A model generated the notes under the pieces. It was not told where the DNA came from. It saw nothing but the letters and a program-made list of their open reading frames with translations, and searched no databases. DNA of 36,024 bases from positions 1-36,024 of the forward strand of contig DYJB01000009.1 in assembly GCA_020723365.1 (NCBI GenBank), given 5' to 3'. Positions 25,116 through 31,983 of this stretch are shown here, one piece after another. Every line of letters begins with the position of its first letter. The stretch's first letter is position 1. The position numbers and the translations under genes are program-made. This DNA is from Candidatus Aquidulcis sp. GTDB taxonomy: Bacteria; Chloroflexota; Anaerolineae; Anaerolineales; E44-bin32.

Positions 25116-26171
25116 ATGCCGCCTGAATCCCACGGCCCAGCCAGCGACGTGACCTCCGGCAGCCCCACGCTGCTCGAGGTTCAGGACCTACGCACGTACT
25201 TCTTCACCGAGGACGGTGTCGTCAAGGCCGTCGACGGCGTGGACTTCGAAGTGCGCCGTGGCGAGATCTTCGGGCTGGTAGGCGAGTCCGGATGCGGCAA
25301 GAGCGTCACCGCCATGTCGATCCTGCAGCTGATCGATCCGCCAGGCCAGATCGCCGGGGGCAGGATCGTCTTCGACGGACTCTCGCTGCTCGAGCTTCCC
25401 GAGAACCAGATGGTGGATCTGCGCGGCAGCCGGATCTCGATGATCTTCCAACAGCCGCAATCCAGCCTCAATCCGGTGTTCAGCATCGGCAGCCAGGTGG
25501 GCGAGGTGCTGCAGCTCCACCAGCAGATGAACCGCGAGCAGTCGTGGAAGCGCGCCGTCGAGCTGCTGCGCATGGTGGGGATCCCCGATCCGGAAGGCCG
25601 CGCCAAGGCCTATCCGCACGAGATGTCGGGCGGGCAGGCGCAGCGCGTGATGATCGCCATGGCGCTGGCCCTCAACCCGCAGCTGCTCATCGCCGATGAG
25701 CCGACGACGGCCCTGGACGTGACCATCCAGGCCCAGATTCTCGACCTGATGCGGGACCTGAGCTCACGCTGGAACACGTCCGTGATCCTGATCACGCACG
25801 ACCTGGGCGTGGTCGCAGAGATGGCTCAGCGCGTGGCGGTGATGTACGCCGGTCGCATTGTTGAGCAGGCCCCGGTGAGGACGCTCTTCGATCACGCCCT
25901 GCACCCGTACACGCAGGGGCTGATCGCCTCCATCCCGGTCCTGGGCAAGGTCGCCGATCGGCTGGAGGTCATCCCGGGTTCGGTCCCCAATCTGATCGAC
26001 CTGCCGCCCGGATGCCGGTTCGCGGCACGCTGCCAGGCCCGCCTCAAGCACGCCCTCACCATCTGCACCGAGAGCGAGCCGGACCTTGAGGATGTGGGTC
26101 AGGGGCACCGCGTGCGCTGCTGGCTGTACCAGAGTCGCGGAGATCACCGCGCCCCGCTGAACGCCGACTAG
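25116..26171 (+). CDS. Peptide ABC transporter ATPase, DppD/OppD type (second pair)
   Basis: Predicted 351-residue ATPase. Walker A GESGCGKS (56-63), signature MSGGQAQR, Walker B LLIADEPTTALDVT and ITHDLGVVAEMAQRVAVMYAG. The N-terminus has a 15-residue hydrophilic extension compared with the first copy. In the C-terminal cysteine cluster the spacing is unusual: GCRFAARC is followed by ten rather than six residues before the third cysteine (LTIC), then RCW near the end. It starts four bases after the cytochrome c gene. No permease follows, so this pair either serves the DppBC at 22163-24283 or permeases elsewhere. Confidence 0.92.
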   Translation: MPPESHGPASDVTSGSPTLLEVQDLRTYFFTEDGVVKAVDGVDFEVRRGEIFGLVGESGCGKSVTAMSILQLIDPPGQIAGGRIVFDGLSLLELPENQMVDLRGSRISMIFQQPQSSLNPVFSIGSQVGEVLQLHQQMNREQSWKRAVELLRMVGIPDPEGRAKAYPHEMSGGQAQRVMIAMALALNPQLLIADEPTTALDVTIQAQILDLMRDLSSRWNTSVILITHDLGVVAEMAQRVAVMYAGRIVEQAPVRTLFDHALHPYTQGLIASIPVLGKVADRLEVIPGSVPNLIDLPPGCRFAARCQARLKHALTICTESEPDLEDVGQGHRVRCWLYQSRGDHRAPLNAD

Positions 26172-26199
26172 GCGGCGGGGCAGGAGCGCAGGCGGACGC

Positions 26200-27195
26200 A
26201 TGAGCGAGTCAGTCTTCGGCAGCAACGGTCACAAGACGTTGATCCGGGTGGAGCATCTGACCAAGCACTTCCCCGTTCGCGGTGGTGTGCTTCAGCGAAT
26301 CCAGGCCTGGGTTCAGGCGGTCGACGACGTCAGCTTCGAGATTCGCGAGGGTGAGACGCTCGGGTTGGTAGGCGAATCCGGATGCGGCAAGACGACCGTC
26401 GGCCGCACGATGCTGCGCCTGCTCGAGCCGACGGGCGGAAACGTCACCTTCGACGGCGTCGATGTCTTCCAGCTGCGCGGCAACGAACTGAAGGCCATGC
26501 GCCGCAACATGCAGATCATCTTCCAGGATCCCTACTCGTCGCTCGATCCGCGCATGCCGGTCGGAGAATCGGTGGGGGAAGGGCTGCGCATCCATCGCAT
26601 CGGCACGCCGACGGAGCGCCGGAGGATCGTGCAGGACATGCTGCGCAAGGTTGGGCTGGAGGAGTATCACGCCCGCCGCTATCCGCATGAGTTCTCCGGC
26701 GGCCAGCGACAGCGCATCGGCATCGCCCGGGCGCTGGCCCTGCGGCCGCGCTTCATCGTCGCCGACGAGCCGGTCTCGGCCCTGGATGTCTCGATCCAGT
26801 CGCAGGTGCTCAACATCCTGCGCGACCTGCAGGCCGAGTTCAATCTGACCTACCTGTTCATCGCCCACAACATGAGCGTGGTCGAGCACATCTCCGACCG
26901 GGTGGCGGTCATGTACCTGGGCAAGGTGGTGGAGCTGGCCGGGCGCGGCGAGCTCTTCGCCAACCCGCTGCATCCGTACACCCAGGCGCTGATGTCGGCC
27001 ATTCCGATCCCTGATCCGCACCTGCGCAAGCAGCGCATCCTGCTGCCGGGCGACGTCCCCAGCCCGCTCAACCCTCCCAAAGGCTGCCGCTTCCACCCGC
27101 GCTGCCCGGTGGCGATGGATCACTGCGCCGTGCAGGAGCCGCGCTTCCAGGACGTCAGCCCAGGCCACGCGGTCGCCTGCTGGCGCGTGGCGTAG
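26200..27195 (+). CDS. Peptide ABC transporter ATPase, DppF/OppF type (second pair)
   Basis: Predicted 331-residue partner of the preceding ATPase. Walker A GESGCGKT (58-65), signature FSGGQRQR, Walker B FIVADEPVSALDVS, and IAHNMSVVEHISDRVAVMYLG, where the usual aspartate after the switch histidine is Asn. C-terminal four-cysteine cluster GCRFHPRCPVAMDHC with a final ACW. It is clearly a paralogue of the gene at 19151. A purine-rich CAGGAG at 26180-26185 lies upstream of ATG 26200; the gap after the DppD gene is 28 bases. Confidence 0.92.
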   Translation: MSESVFGSNGHKTLIRVEHLTKHFPVRGGVLQRIQAWVQAVDDVSFEIREGETLGLVGESGCGKTTVGRTMLRLLEPTGGNVTFDGVDVFQLRGNELKAMRRNMQIIFQDPYSSLDPRMPVGESVGEGLRIHRIGTPTERRRIVQDMLRKVGLEEYHARRYPHEFSGGQRQRIGIARALALRPRFIVADEPVSALDVSIQSQVLNILRDLQAEFNLTYLFIAHNMSVVEHISDRVAVMYLGKVVELAGRGELFANPLHPYTQALMSAIPIPDPHLRKQRILLPGDVPSPLNPPKGCRFHPRCPVAMDHCAVQEPRFQDVSPGHAVACWRVA

Positions 27196-27246
27196 CGCGC
27201 GGCGAGGCATATCCCCGTTAGACTCCCGAATCGGCCCGAGCCCGCT

Positions 27247-27276
27247 GCGAGGCGCCCTTGGGGACAGCGCCCTCGC
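27247..27276 (+). terminator. Candidate terminator after the second dppDF pair
   Basis: GCGAGGCGC (27247-27255) pairs with GCGCCCTCGC (27267-27276) with one bulged base, loop of 11 bases, 52 bases after the dppF stop. No clear T-run, so support is moderate. Confidence 0.35.
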
Positions 27277-27323
27277 GCAGAGAGACGCGGGCATGGCGTG
27301 GATGCGCGCGAGCAGGTACCTTT

Positions 27324-27408
27324 CGCCCCCCCTCACCCTCGTCTTCTCCCCACGGGGGAGGGTGCCATGCTCCCTCTCCCGCAGGGAGACGGTGAGGTGA
27401 GGGGGCGG
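27324..27408. repeat. Imperfect palindromic intergenic element
   Basis: An 85-base element whose ends are inverted repeats (CGCCCCCCCTCACC at 27324-27337 against GGTGAGGTGAGGGGGCGG at 27391-27408). Each half folds further: CTCCCC-ACG-GGGGAG at 27346-27360 and CTCCC...GGGAG at 27371-27388. This CCCTCACC/TCTCCC/GGGAGAGG style is common among non-coding dispersed repeats in GC-rich genomes. Only one copy is visible here, so its repeat nature is inferred. Confidence 0.5.
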
Positions 27409-27589
27409 AGTCCCGCACGGCGCTCAACCCGGGGCCCTACCCCTCAAGGCGCGACGTTGGGATCCATCCGGCCGGGGATGCGGGGATGCCGCAGGGCTTG
27501 GGGCGGGTCTCCAGGCGCCTCCCGGCTCAGCCTGCGGCACGGCGCGCTGTCTCCGATCGACGGGGTCAACTGGCCCCTCCAGCCCGCTG

Positions 27590-27598
27590 TGCTAGAAT
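27590..27598 (+). promoter_or_regulatory. Extended -10 promoter, leaderless, of the REC-Roadblock gene
   Basis: TGC-TAGAAT, ending 7 bases before ATG 27606, with no ribosome binding site. A -35 box is not recognisable, as expected for an extended -10 promoter. Confidence 0.6.
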
Positions 27599-27605
27599 CC
27601 CTCGC

Positions 27606-28646
27606 ATGACCGCCCCGCGCATCCTGCTGGTCGACGACCAGCGCCAGGTCAGCCGCATGTTGCGCGCCAGCCTGGAGCTCTCCGGACAGGACTACAACGT
27701 CGCCGATGTCGCCTCGGCCGAAGAGGCGTTGATCGAGCTTGCCCGCGGCCCGATCGACTTGCTGGTGACCGACCTGCGCTTGCCGGGAATGTCGGGACTG
27801 GAACTGCTGGCGAAGGTGCGGCTGCAGAATCCGAAGGCGCGGGCGATCCTGATTACCGGCGCTCCCACGGACGAGATCGCCGCTGAGGCAACGGCGTTGG
27901 GCGTCATTGCCTTCCTGCGCAAGCCGCTGGGCACGAGCTTCTTCCTGGAAGCCGTGGCGCGGGCCCTTGAGGCCGGCGTGGCGGCGATCGAGCCGGAGGA
28001 GGCCGTCGAAGAGGAGCGGCCGCGCATCGCCGAGCGGCTGGCGGAACTCCGCCGCGAACTGGGGGCGGAGGCCGCCTTCCTGGTGGGCGACAACGGGCGT
28101 GTGCTGGCACGGGCGGGCGACCTGGTGAACCTTGACCTGGACGCCACACTGCCGCCGCTGATGGCCGCCTTCTCGGCCGGGTTGAAGGTCAGCCAGTTGA
28201 TGGGCGCCTCGATACCGGGCAACCTGCAGTACTTCAGCGGCCCGTCGTACGACTTCTACATGACCAACGTCGGGGCGGCCTACTGCCTGCTGATGGCCTT
28301 CACGGCCAAGCCCGAGGCGGGTCAGATGGGCGCCGTGGTCCACTTTGGCCGGCGCGCGGCCAGTGACCTGCTGGCGGCCCTCTCCAGCCTGGGAGTCATC
28401 GAGCCGAATGCCAAGGCAGAGGCACCCCTGCCGCCGGCGCCGCCTCCGATGGAGCCCGTGCGTGAGGTTTCGGCACGCGAGCTGGCCTCGGCGGCGCGCA
28501 AAGTGGGCCGCAAGGATGTCGAGTCGTATTGGGACGATGCCGTCGCCGACGCCAAGGACTTGAACCCGGCCGAGGGCGACGCGCTATCGTACGAGCAGGC
28601 CCGCCGCCTGGGATTGCTACCGGAGGACCCGGAGCCGAAAGGCTGA
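27606..28646 (+). CDS. Response regulator with REC and Roadblock/LC7-like domain
   Basis: Predicted 346-residue cytoplasmic protein. The receiver domain covers about 1-125: acidic pair Asp10/Asp11, phosphoacceptor Asp56 in VTDLRLP, switch Thr84 and Lys106 in LRKPLG. Residues about 138-255 look like a Roadblock/LC7 domain: an opening helix (RIAERLAELRREL), then AFLVGDNGRVLARAG, an acidic helix with MAAFSAGLKVSQLMG, and a closing AVVHFGRRAASDLLAAL helix. A Pro-rich linker and an acidic C-terminal tail of about 60 residues follow. Roadblock proteins regulate MglA/Rab-like small GTPases, so the output may be a GTPase rather than DNA; no GTPase or kinase gene is in the window. The assignment of the second domain is by pattern and should be tested by profile search. 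Confidence 0.8.
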   Translation: MTAPRILLVDDQRQVSRMLRASLELSGQDYNVADVASAEEALIELARGPIDLLVTDLRLPGMSGLELLAKVRLQNPKARAILITGAPTDEIAAEATALGVIAFLRKPLGTSFFLEAVARALEAGVAAIEPEEAVEEERPRIAERLAELRRELGAEAAFLVGDNGRVLARAGDLVNLDLDATLPPLMAAFSAGLKVSQLMGASIPGNLQYFSGPSYDFYMTNVGAAYCLLMAFTAKPEAGQMGAVVHFGRRAASDLLAALSSLGVIEPNAKAEAPLPPAPPPMEPVREVSARELASAARKVGRKDVESYWDDAVADAKDLNPAEGDALSYEQARRLGLLPEDPEPKG

Positions 28647-28657
28647 GCGCTCCCCCA

Positions 28658-28666
28658 TGTTAGAAT
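28658..28666 (+). promoter_or_regulatory. Extended -10 promoter of the tRNA-Gln gene
   Basis: TGT-TAGAAT, ending 31 bases before the tRNA 5' end and starting just after the stop of the regulator gene. No -35 box is evident. Because no terminator is visible after the tRNA, the transcript may continue into glmU. Confidence 0.5.
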
Positions 28667-28697
28667 GGCGACGCCCTCGGCCCTCGCCGAGGGACCC

Positions 28698-28768
28698 TGG
28701 GGCGTAGTGCAATGGCAGCACACCGGACTTTGGATCCGTGGATCTAGGTTCGAATCCTGGCGCCCCAG
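28698..28768 (+). tRNA. tRNA-Gln (anticodon UUG)
   Basis: 71-base tRNA with acceptor stem TGGGGCG/CGCCCCA, including the U1-A72 pair typical of tRNA-Gln. D stem GTGC/GCAC; anticodon loop CTTTGGA with anticodon TTG; T arm CTAGG-TTCGAAT-CCTGG; discriminator G. Bases after it are CCT, so the terminal CCA is not fully encoded. The first anticodon-stem pair (position 27-43) is C opposite U, a mismatch; the other four pairs are sound. It reads CAA codons. Confidence 0.93.
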
Positions 28769-28860
28769 CCTGACGAGTCGCTCCCCCACGCTGTGTGCAT
28801 CTCCGCCCTCGCATCCCAGGTCCGTCGCCCCGCCGGGATCGTCCCTGCAAGGAGCAACCC

Positions 28861-30228
28861 ATGACGCAAGACGTCGCCGCGGTCGTCCTGGCCGCCGGGC
28901 TTGGAACGCGAATGAAGTCCGAGACTCCCAAGGTGCTGCACGAATTGGGCGGCCGGCCGCTGCTGCAGTGGGCCGTCGACGCCGCCCAGCAAGCCGTCGC
29001 CGGTGGGCGCGTGGTGGTGGTCATCGGCGAGGAAGCTCGCCAGGCAGCCGAGCAACTCCTGCATGGGCAGGCATCCTTCGCCCTCCAGGCGGAACGGCTG
29101 GGGACCGCCCATGCCACGCTGCAGGCGCGTCAGCCGGTTTCCGGGGCGGATCGGATCCTGGTGACCAGCGCCGACATGCCCTTGCTGCGCCCGGAGACGC
29201 TGCGGGCATTGATCGATACGCAGCGCCGCAACACGGGCCCGATGACGCTGCTGACGGCGCACAGCGAGACGCCGCGCGGCTTCGGACGCCTGGTGCGGAA
29301 CGAGGCCGGGGATGTCGCCGCCATCGTCGAGGAAGCTCACACCACTCCCGAGCAGCGGCTCATCCGCGAGGTCAATGTCGGCGCCTACTGCTTCCGCGCC
29401 GACTGGCTGTGGACGTCCTTGGTGGAGCTGCCGCTCTCGCCCAAGGGTGAGTACTACCTGACAGACCTGGTGGAGCGGGCCGTAGGTGGAGGCCTGGGCG
29501 TCTCGGTCGTCACGACCGACGATGCCGATGAGGTAATCGGCATCAATACCCGCGACCACCTGGCGGAGGCGGAGACGGCGCTGCGCGGGCGCATCAACCG
29601 CGGCTGGATGCTGGCCGGCGTGACGTTGCAGGATCCGGCCACCACCTACATCGGCCCGCAGGTCAGCCTGGGCGCGGACACCGTCGTGCTGGCGAATACG
29701 CATCTCGAGGGGAAGACGACCGTCGGCCGCCGCTGCCGCCTCGGCCCGGGAACGATCATCCGCGACTCGCAGCTGGGCGATGGCTGCGCCGTGGAGCTCT
29801 CGGTGCTGGAGGGCGCGACCCTCGACGACGACGTGGAGATGGGCCCGTTCGCTCACCTGCGGCCGGGCGCGCATCTGATGCGCGGCGTGCACATGGGGAA
29901 CTTCGGCGAGGTCAAGGACAGCACGCTGGGCCCCGGGACGAAGATGGGGCACTTCGCCTACGTCGGCAATGCCGAGATCGGCGCCGACGTCAATATCGGC
30001 GCCGGCACGATCACCTGCAATTACGATGGCGAGAAGAAGAATCCAACGACGATCGAGGATGGCGCCTTCATCGGCAGCGACACAATGCTGGTGGCGCCGG
30101 TGCGGGTCGGCAAGCGGGCCCGGACCGGCGCAGGCGCCGTGGTAACCCGTGATGTCCCCGAGGATTCCGTGGTGGTCGGCATGCCGGCGCGGGCGATCCG
30201 CCGGCGGAAGGTGCGCGATGGCGAGTGA
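28861..30228 (+). CDS. glmU: Bifunctional UDP-GlcNAc pyrophosphorylase / GlcN-1-P acetyltransferase
   Basis: Predicted 455-residue cytoplasmic enzyme for the last two steps of UDP-N-acetylglucosamine synthesis (acetylation of glucosamine-1-phosphate, then uridylation). The N-terminal nucleotidyltransferase has LAAGLGTRMKS (10-20) with Lys24, and TSADMPLL for the metal site. From about residue 255 a left-handed beta-helix of hexapeptide repeats follows, with LRPGAHLMRGVHMGNFGEVK and the acetyl-CoA/active-site region HFAYVGNAEIGADVNIGAGTITCNYDGEKK. Length and order match GlmU. AAGGAG precedes ATG 28861. It starts 92 bases after tRNA-Gln and overlaps the next gene by 11 bases. Product feeds peptidoglycan and other glycan synthesis. 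Confidence 0.96.
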   Translation: MTQDVAAVVLAAGLGTRMKSETPKVLHELGGRPLLQWAVDAAQQAVAGGRVVVVIGEEARQAAEQLLHGQASFALQAERLGTAHATLQARQPVSGADRILVTSADMPLLRPETLRALIDTQRRNTGPMTLLTAHSETPRGFGRLVRNEAGDVAAIVEEAHTTPEQRLIREVNVGAYCFRADWLWTSLVELPLSPKGEYYLTDLVERAVGGGLGVSVVTTDDADEVIGINTRDHLAEAETALRGRINRGWMLAGVTLQDPATTYIGPQVSLGADTVVLANTHLEGKTTVGRRCRLGPGTIIRDSQLGDGCAVELSVLEGATLDDDVEMGPFAHLRPGAHLMRGVHMGNFGEVKDSTLGPGTKMGHFAYVGNAEIGADVNIGAGTITCNYDGEKKNPTTIEDGAFIGSDTMLVAPVRVGKRARTGAGAVVTRDVPEDSVVVGMPARAIRRRKVRDGE

Positions 30229-31510
30229 GCTGGCGCTGGTTCTGCTGGCCCTGCTGGCCTTTGGGCTGGCCCTCGGGCGCAGTGCGCTGGTGAACAGCCA
30301 CGCCGCCCGGCTGCGGGCCCTGCATGAAGGCGGAGAGAGGCGGGCCGGCTGGGCGCTGCGTGTGGCCGACGACGCCACGCGCCTGATCCTGGCCGCCGCA
30401 CTCGGGCAGAACCTCCTGCGCCTGCTGGTGCTGGGGATCGCGCTGGCCGCCTTCGGGGGCAGCCCGCCAGCGACCGGGCAGGACTGGGTGCGCTGGTTCG
30501 GCGTGCTGGTCCTGGCGGGACTGGCGCTGGCGCTGATCGAGACGCTGGGCGACATGGCCGGACACGGGAGCCCCGAGCGCTGGGCGCTGCGGCTGGTGCC
30601 GGTGATGGGGCCCCTGATCGCGGTGCTGGCCCCTGCAGCCGGGCTATTGCGCCGGCTTCCGACGCTGGGCGCGCTGCCGCAGGTGGGCGGGCGGCCCCAG
30701 CTGGTCACCGAAGAGGAGATCAAGACGCTGGTTGATGCCGGCGAGGAGGGCGGGGCGATTGAGGAAGAGGAGAAGGAGATGATCTTCTCCATCTTCCAGC
30801 TCGGCGACACGCTGGCGCGCGAGGTCATGGTGCCGCGCATCGACATCGTCGGCTTCGAGGCCGGGATGCCGCTGTCGGAAGCTGCCCGAACGCTGATCGC
30901 CACCGGACATTCGCGCGCCCCGGTCTATACCGGCACGATCGATAACGTCATCGGGCTGCTCTACGCCAAGGACGTGCTCGCCGCCTGGCAGGCCGGCGCC
31001 CAGGACAAGCGCGTGCGCGAGGTCATGCGGCCGGCCATTTTCGTTCCGGAGGCCAAGAAGGTCGATGACCTGCTGCAGGAAATGCAGGCCAGCCGGGTGC
31101 AGATGGTCCTGGTCGTCGACGAGTACGGTGGGACGGCCGGGCTGGTGACGCTCGAGGACATCGTCGAGGAGATCGTGGGCGAGATCCAGGACGAGTACGA
31201 CCTGGCGGAGGAGATGCCCTACCACGAACTACCGGACGGGAGCTTCCGCTTCAATGGCGGCATCGACCTGGATGACGTCAACGAACTGACCGGGGCGCGG
31301 CTCTCCAAGGAGGCCGGCGAGACCCTCGGCGGGCTGATCTACAGCCTGTCCGGGCGCGTCCCCGCCGCCGGTGACATTCTTGAAACGGGCGGGCTGAGGC
31401 TGGAGGTCGAGCAGGTGACCGGCCGTAGGATCCGCAAGGTGCATGCGACTCGCAGCGAGGCCGGCGCGGGGACGGAGGCGGACGATGATCACGCAAGCGC
31501 AGCGCAGTGA
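30218..31510 (+). CDS. CorC/TlyC-family membrane protein with CBS pair
   Basis: Predicted 430-residue protein of the CNNM/CorC/HlyC group. N-terminal hydrophobic part (helices at about 3-20, 52-83, 95-115, 125-145), shorter and less typical than a full DUF21 domain. Then the cytoplasmic EEEIKTLVDAGEEGGAIEEEEKEMI segment, of which the acidic part precedes two CBS domains (about 205-320; ending DEYGGTAGLVTLEDIVEEIVGEI) and a CorC_HlyC transporter-associated domain (about 345-415) with RFNGGIDLDDVNEL. Relatives take part in magnesium or cobalt efflux; older hemolysin labels are probably misleading. ATG 30218 lies inside the end of glmU, and its own end overlaps cdd by 26 bases, so the three genes form an operon. 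Confidence 0.87.
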   Translation: MASELALVLLALLAFGLALGRSALVNSHAARLRALHEGGERRAGWALRVADDATRLILAAALGQNLLRLLVLGIALAAFGGSPPATGQDWVRWFGVLVLAGLALALIETLGDMAGHGSPERWALRLVPVMGPLIAVLAPAAGLLRRLPTLGALPQVGGRPQLVTEEEIKTLVDAGEEGGAIEEEEKEMIFSIFQLGDTLAREVMVPRIDIVGFEAGMPLSEAARTLIATGHSRAPVYTGTIDNVIGLLYAKDVLAAWQAGAQDKRVREVMRPAIFVPEAKKVDDLLQEMQASRVQMVLVVDEYGGTAGLVTLEDIVEEIVGEIQDEYDLAEEMPYHELPDGSFRFNGGIDLDDVNELTGARLSKEAGETLGGLIYSLSGRVPAAGDILETGGLRLEVEQVTGRRIRKVHATRSEAGAGTEADDDHASAAQ

Positions 31511-31895
31511 GCTCGTGGCCCGGGCGAGCGAGGCCCGCCAGAACGCCTACGCTCCGTACTCGAACTACCGCGTCGGCGCAGCGCTCCTGGCCGAATCGGG
31601 CGAGATCTACACGGGCGTCAACGTCGAGAACGCTGTCTACCCGACCGGCACCTGCGCCGAGCGCACGGCGATCTTCAAGGCCGTCTCCGAAGGCGAACGG
31701 ACCTTCACGGCCATCGCCGTCGTGACCGAGAACGGCGGCACGCCATGCGGTTCCTGCCGGCAGATGTTGGCCGAGTTCGGGCTCGATACCCTGGTGCTCA
31801 TCGCCGATGCCGGCGGGCGGGTCGTCAGCGAGACGAATGTGCGCGCCTTGCTGCCGCAGGCATTCGGGGCAGCGGATCTCCCGGCCCGGGGCTGA
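31485..31895 (+). CDS. cdd: Cytidine deaminase
   Basis: Predicted 136-residue homotetramer-type enzyme that deaminates cytidine and deoxycytidine to uridine forms in pyrimidine salvage. Substrate-binding motif YSNYRVGAA (25-33) and NVENAVYPTGTCAER (46-60) hold the first zinc cysteine Cys57 and the catalytic Glu59. PCGSCRQ holds the zinc ligands Cys88 and Cys91. ATG 31485 is preceded by GGAGG (31474-31478) at 6 bases; the longer frame from 31443 has an arginine-rich start unlike the family. It overlaps the end of the CorC-like gene and is followed by a 13-bp hairpin. Confidence 0.95.
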   Translation: MITQAQRSELVARASEARQNAYAPYSNYRVGAALLAESGEIYTGVNVENAVYPTGTCAERTAIFKAVSEGERTFTAIAVVTENGGTPCGSCRQMLAEFGLDTLVLIADAGGRVVSETNVRALLPQAFGAADLPARG

Positions 31896-31927
31896 GCGCC
31901 GTCCCTGTATACTCACATCGGAAGATC

Positions 31928-31955
31928 CGGCCGGGACCCATCTGGGTCCCGGCCG
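31928..31955. terminator. Bidirectional terminator hairpin between cdd and the exoprotein gene
   Basis: Perfect 13-bp stem, 31928-31940 with 31943-31955, minimal 2-base loop TC, between genes ending at 31895 (plus) and 31984 (minus). No strong T-run on either side. Confidence 0.6.
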
Positions 31956-31983
31956 TGGGATTCTACCGACCGCTGGCTGGGGG

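Larger units (their letters stand above)
27196..27605. other. Intergenic region, dppF to REC-Roadblock regulator
   Basis: 410 bases holding a candidate terminator (27247-27276), the palindromic element (27324-27408) and the extended -10 promoter of the next gene (27590-27598). I see no coding sequence in it. Confidence 0.5.

Noticed and set aside
28665..29450. Plus-strand open frame starting before tRNA-Gln
   Set aside because: It reads through the tRNA gene and runs out of frame over glmU, whose motifs are unambiguous in another frame.
31908..31913. TATACT as a promoter for a small RNA ending in the 31928-31955 hairpin
   Set aside because: The transcript would be only about 35 bases and there is no -35 box or TGn extension at the right position. 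The hairpin is explained better as a terminator between convergent genes.
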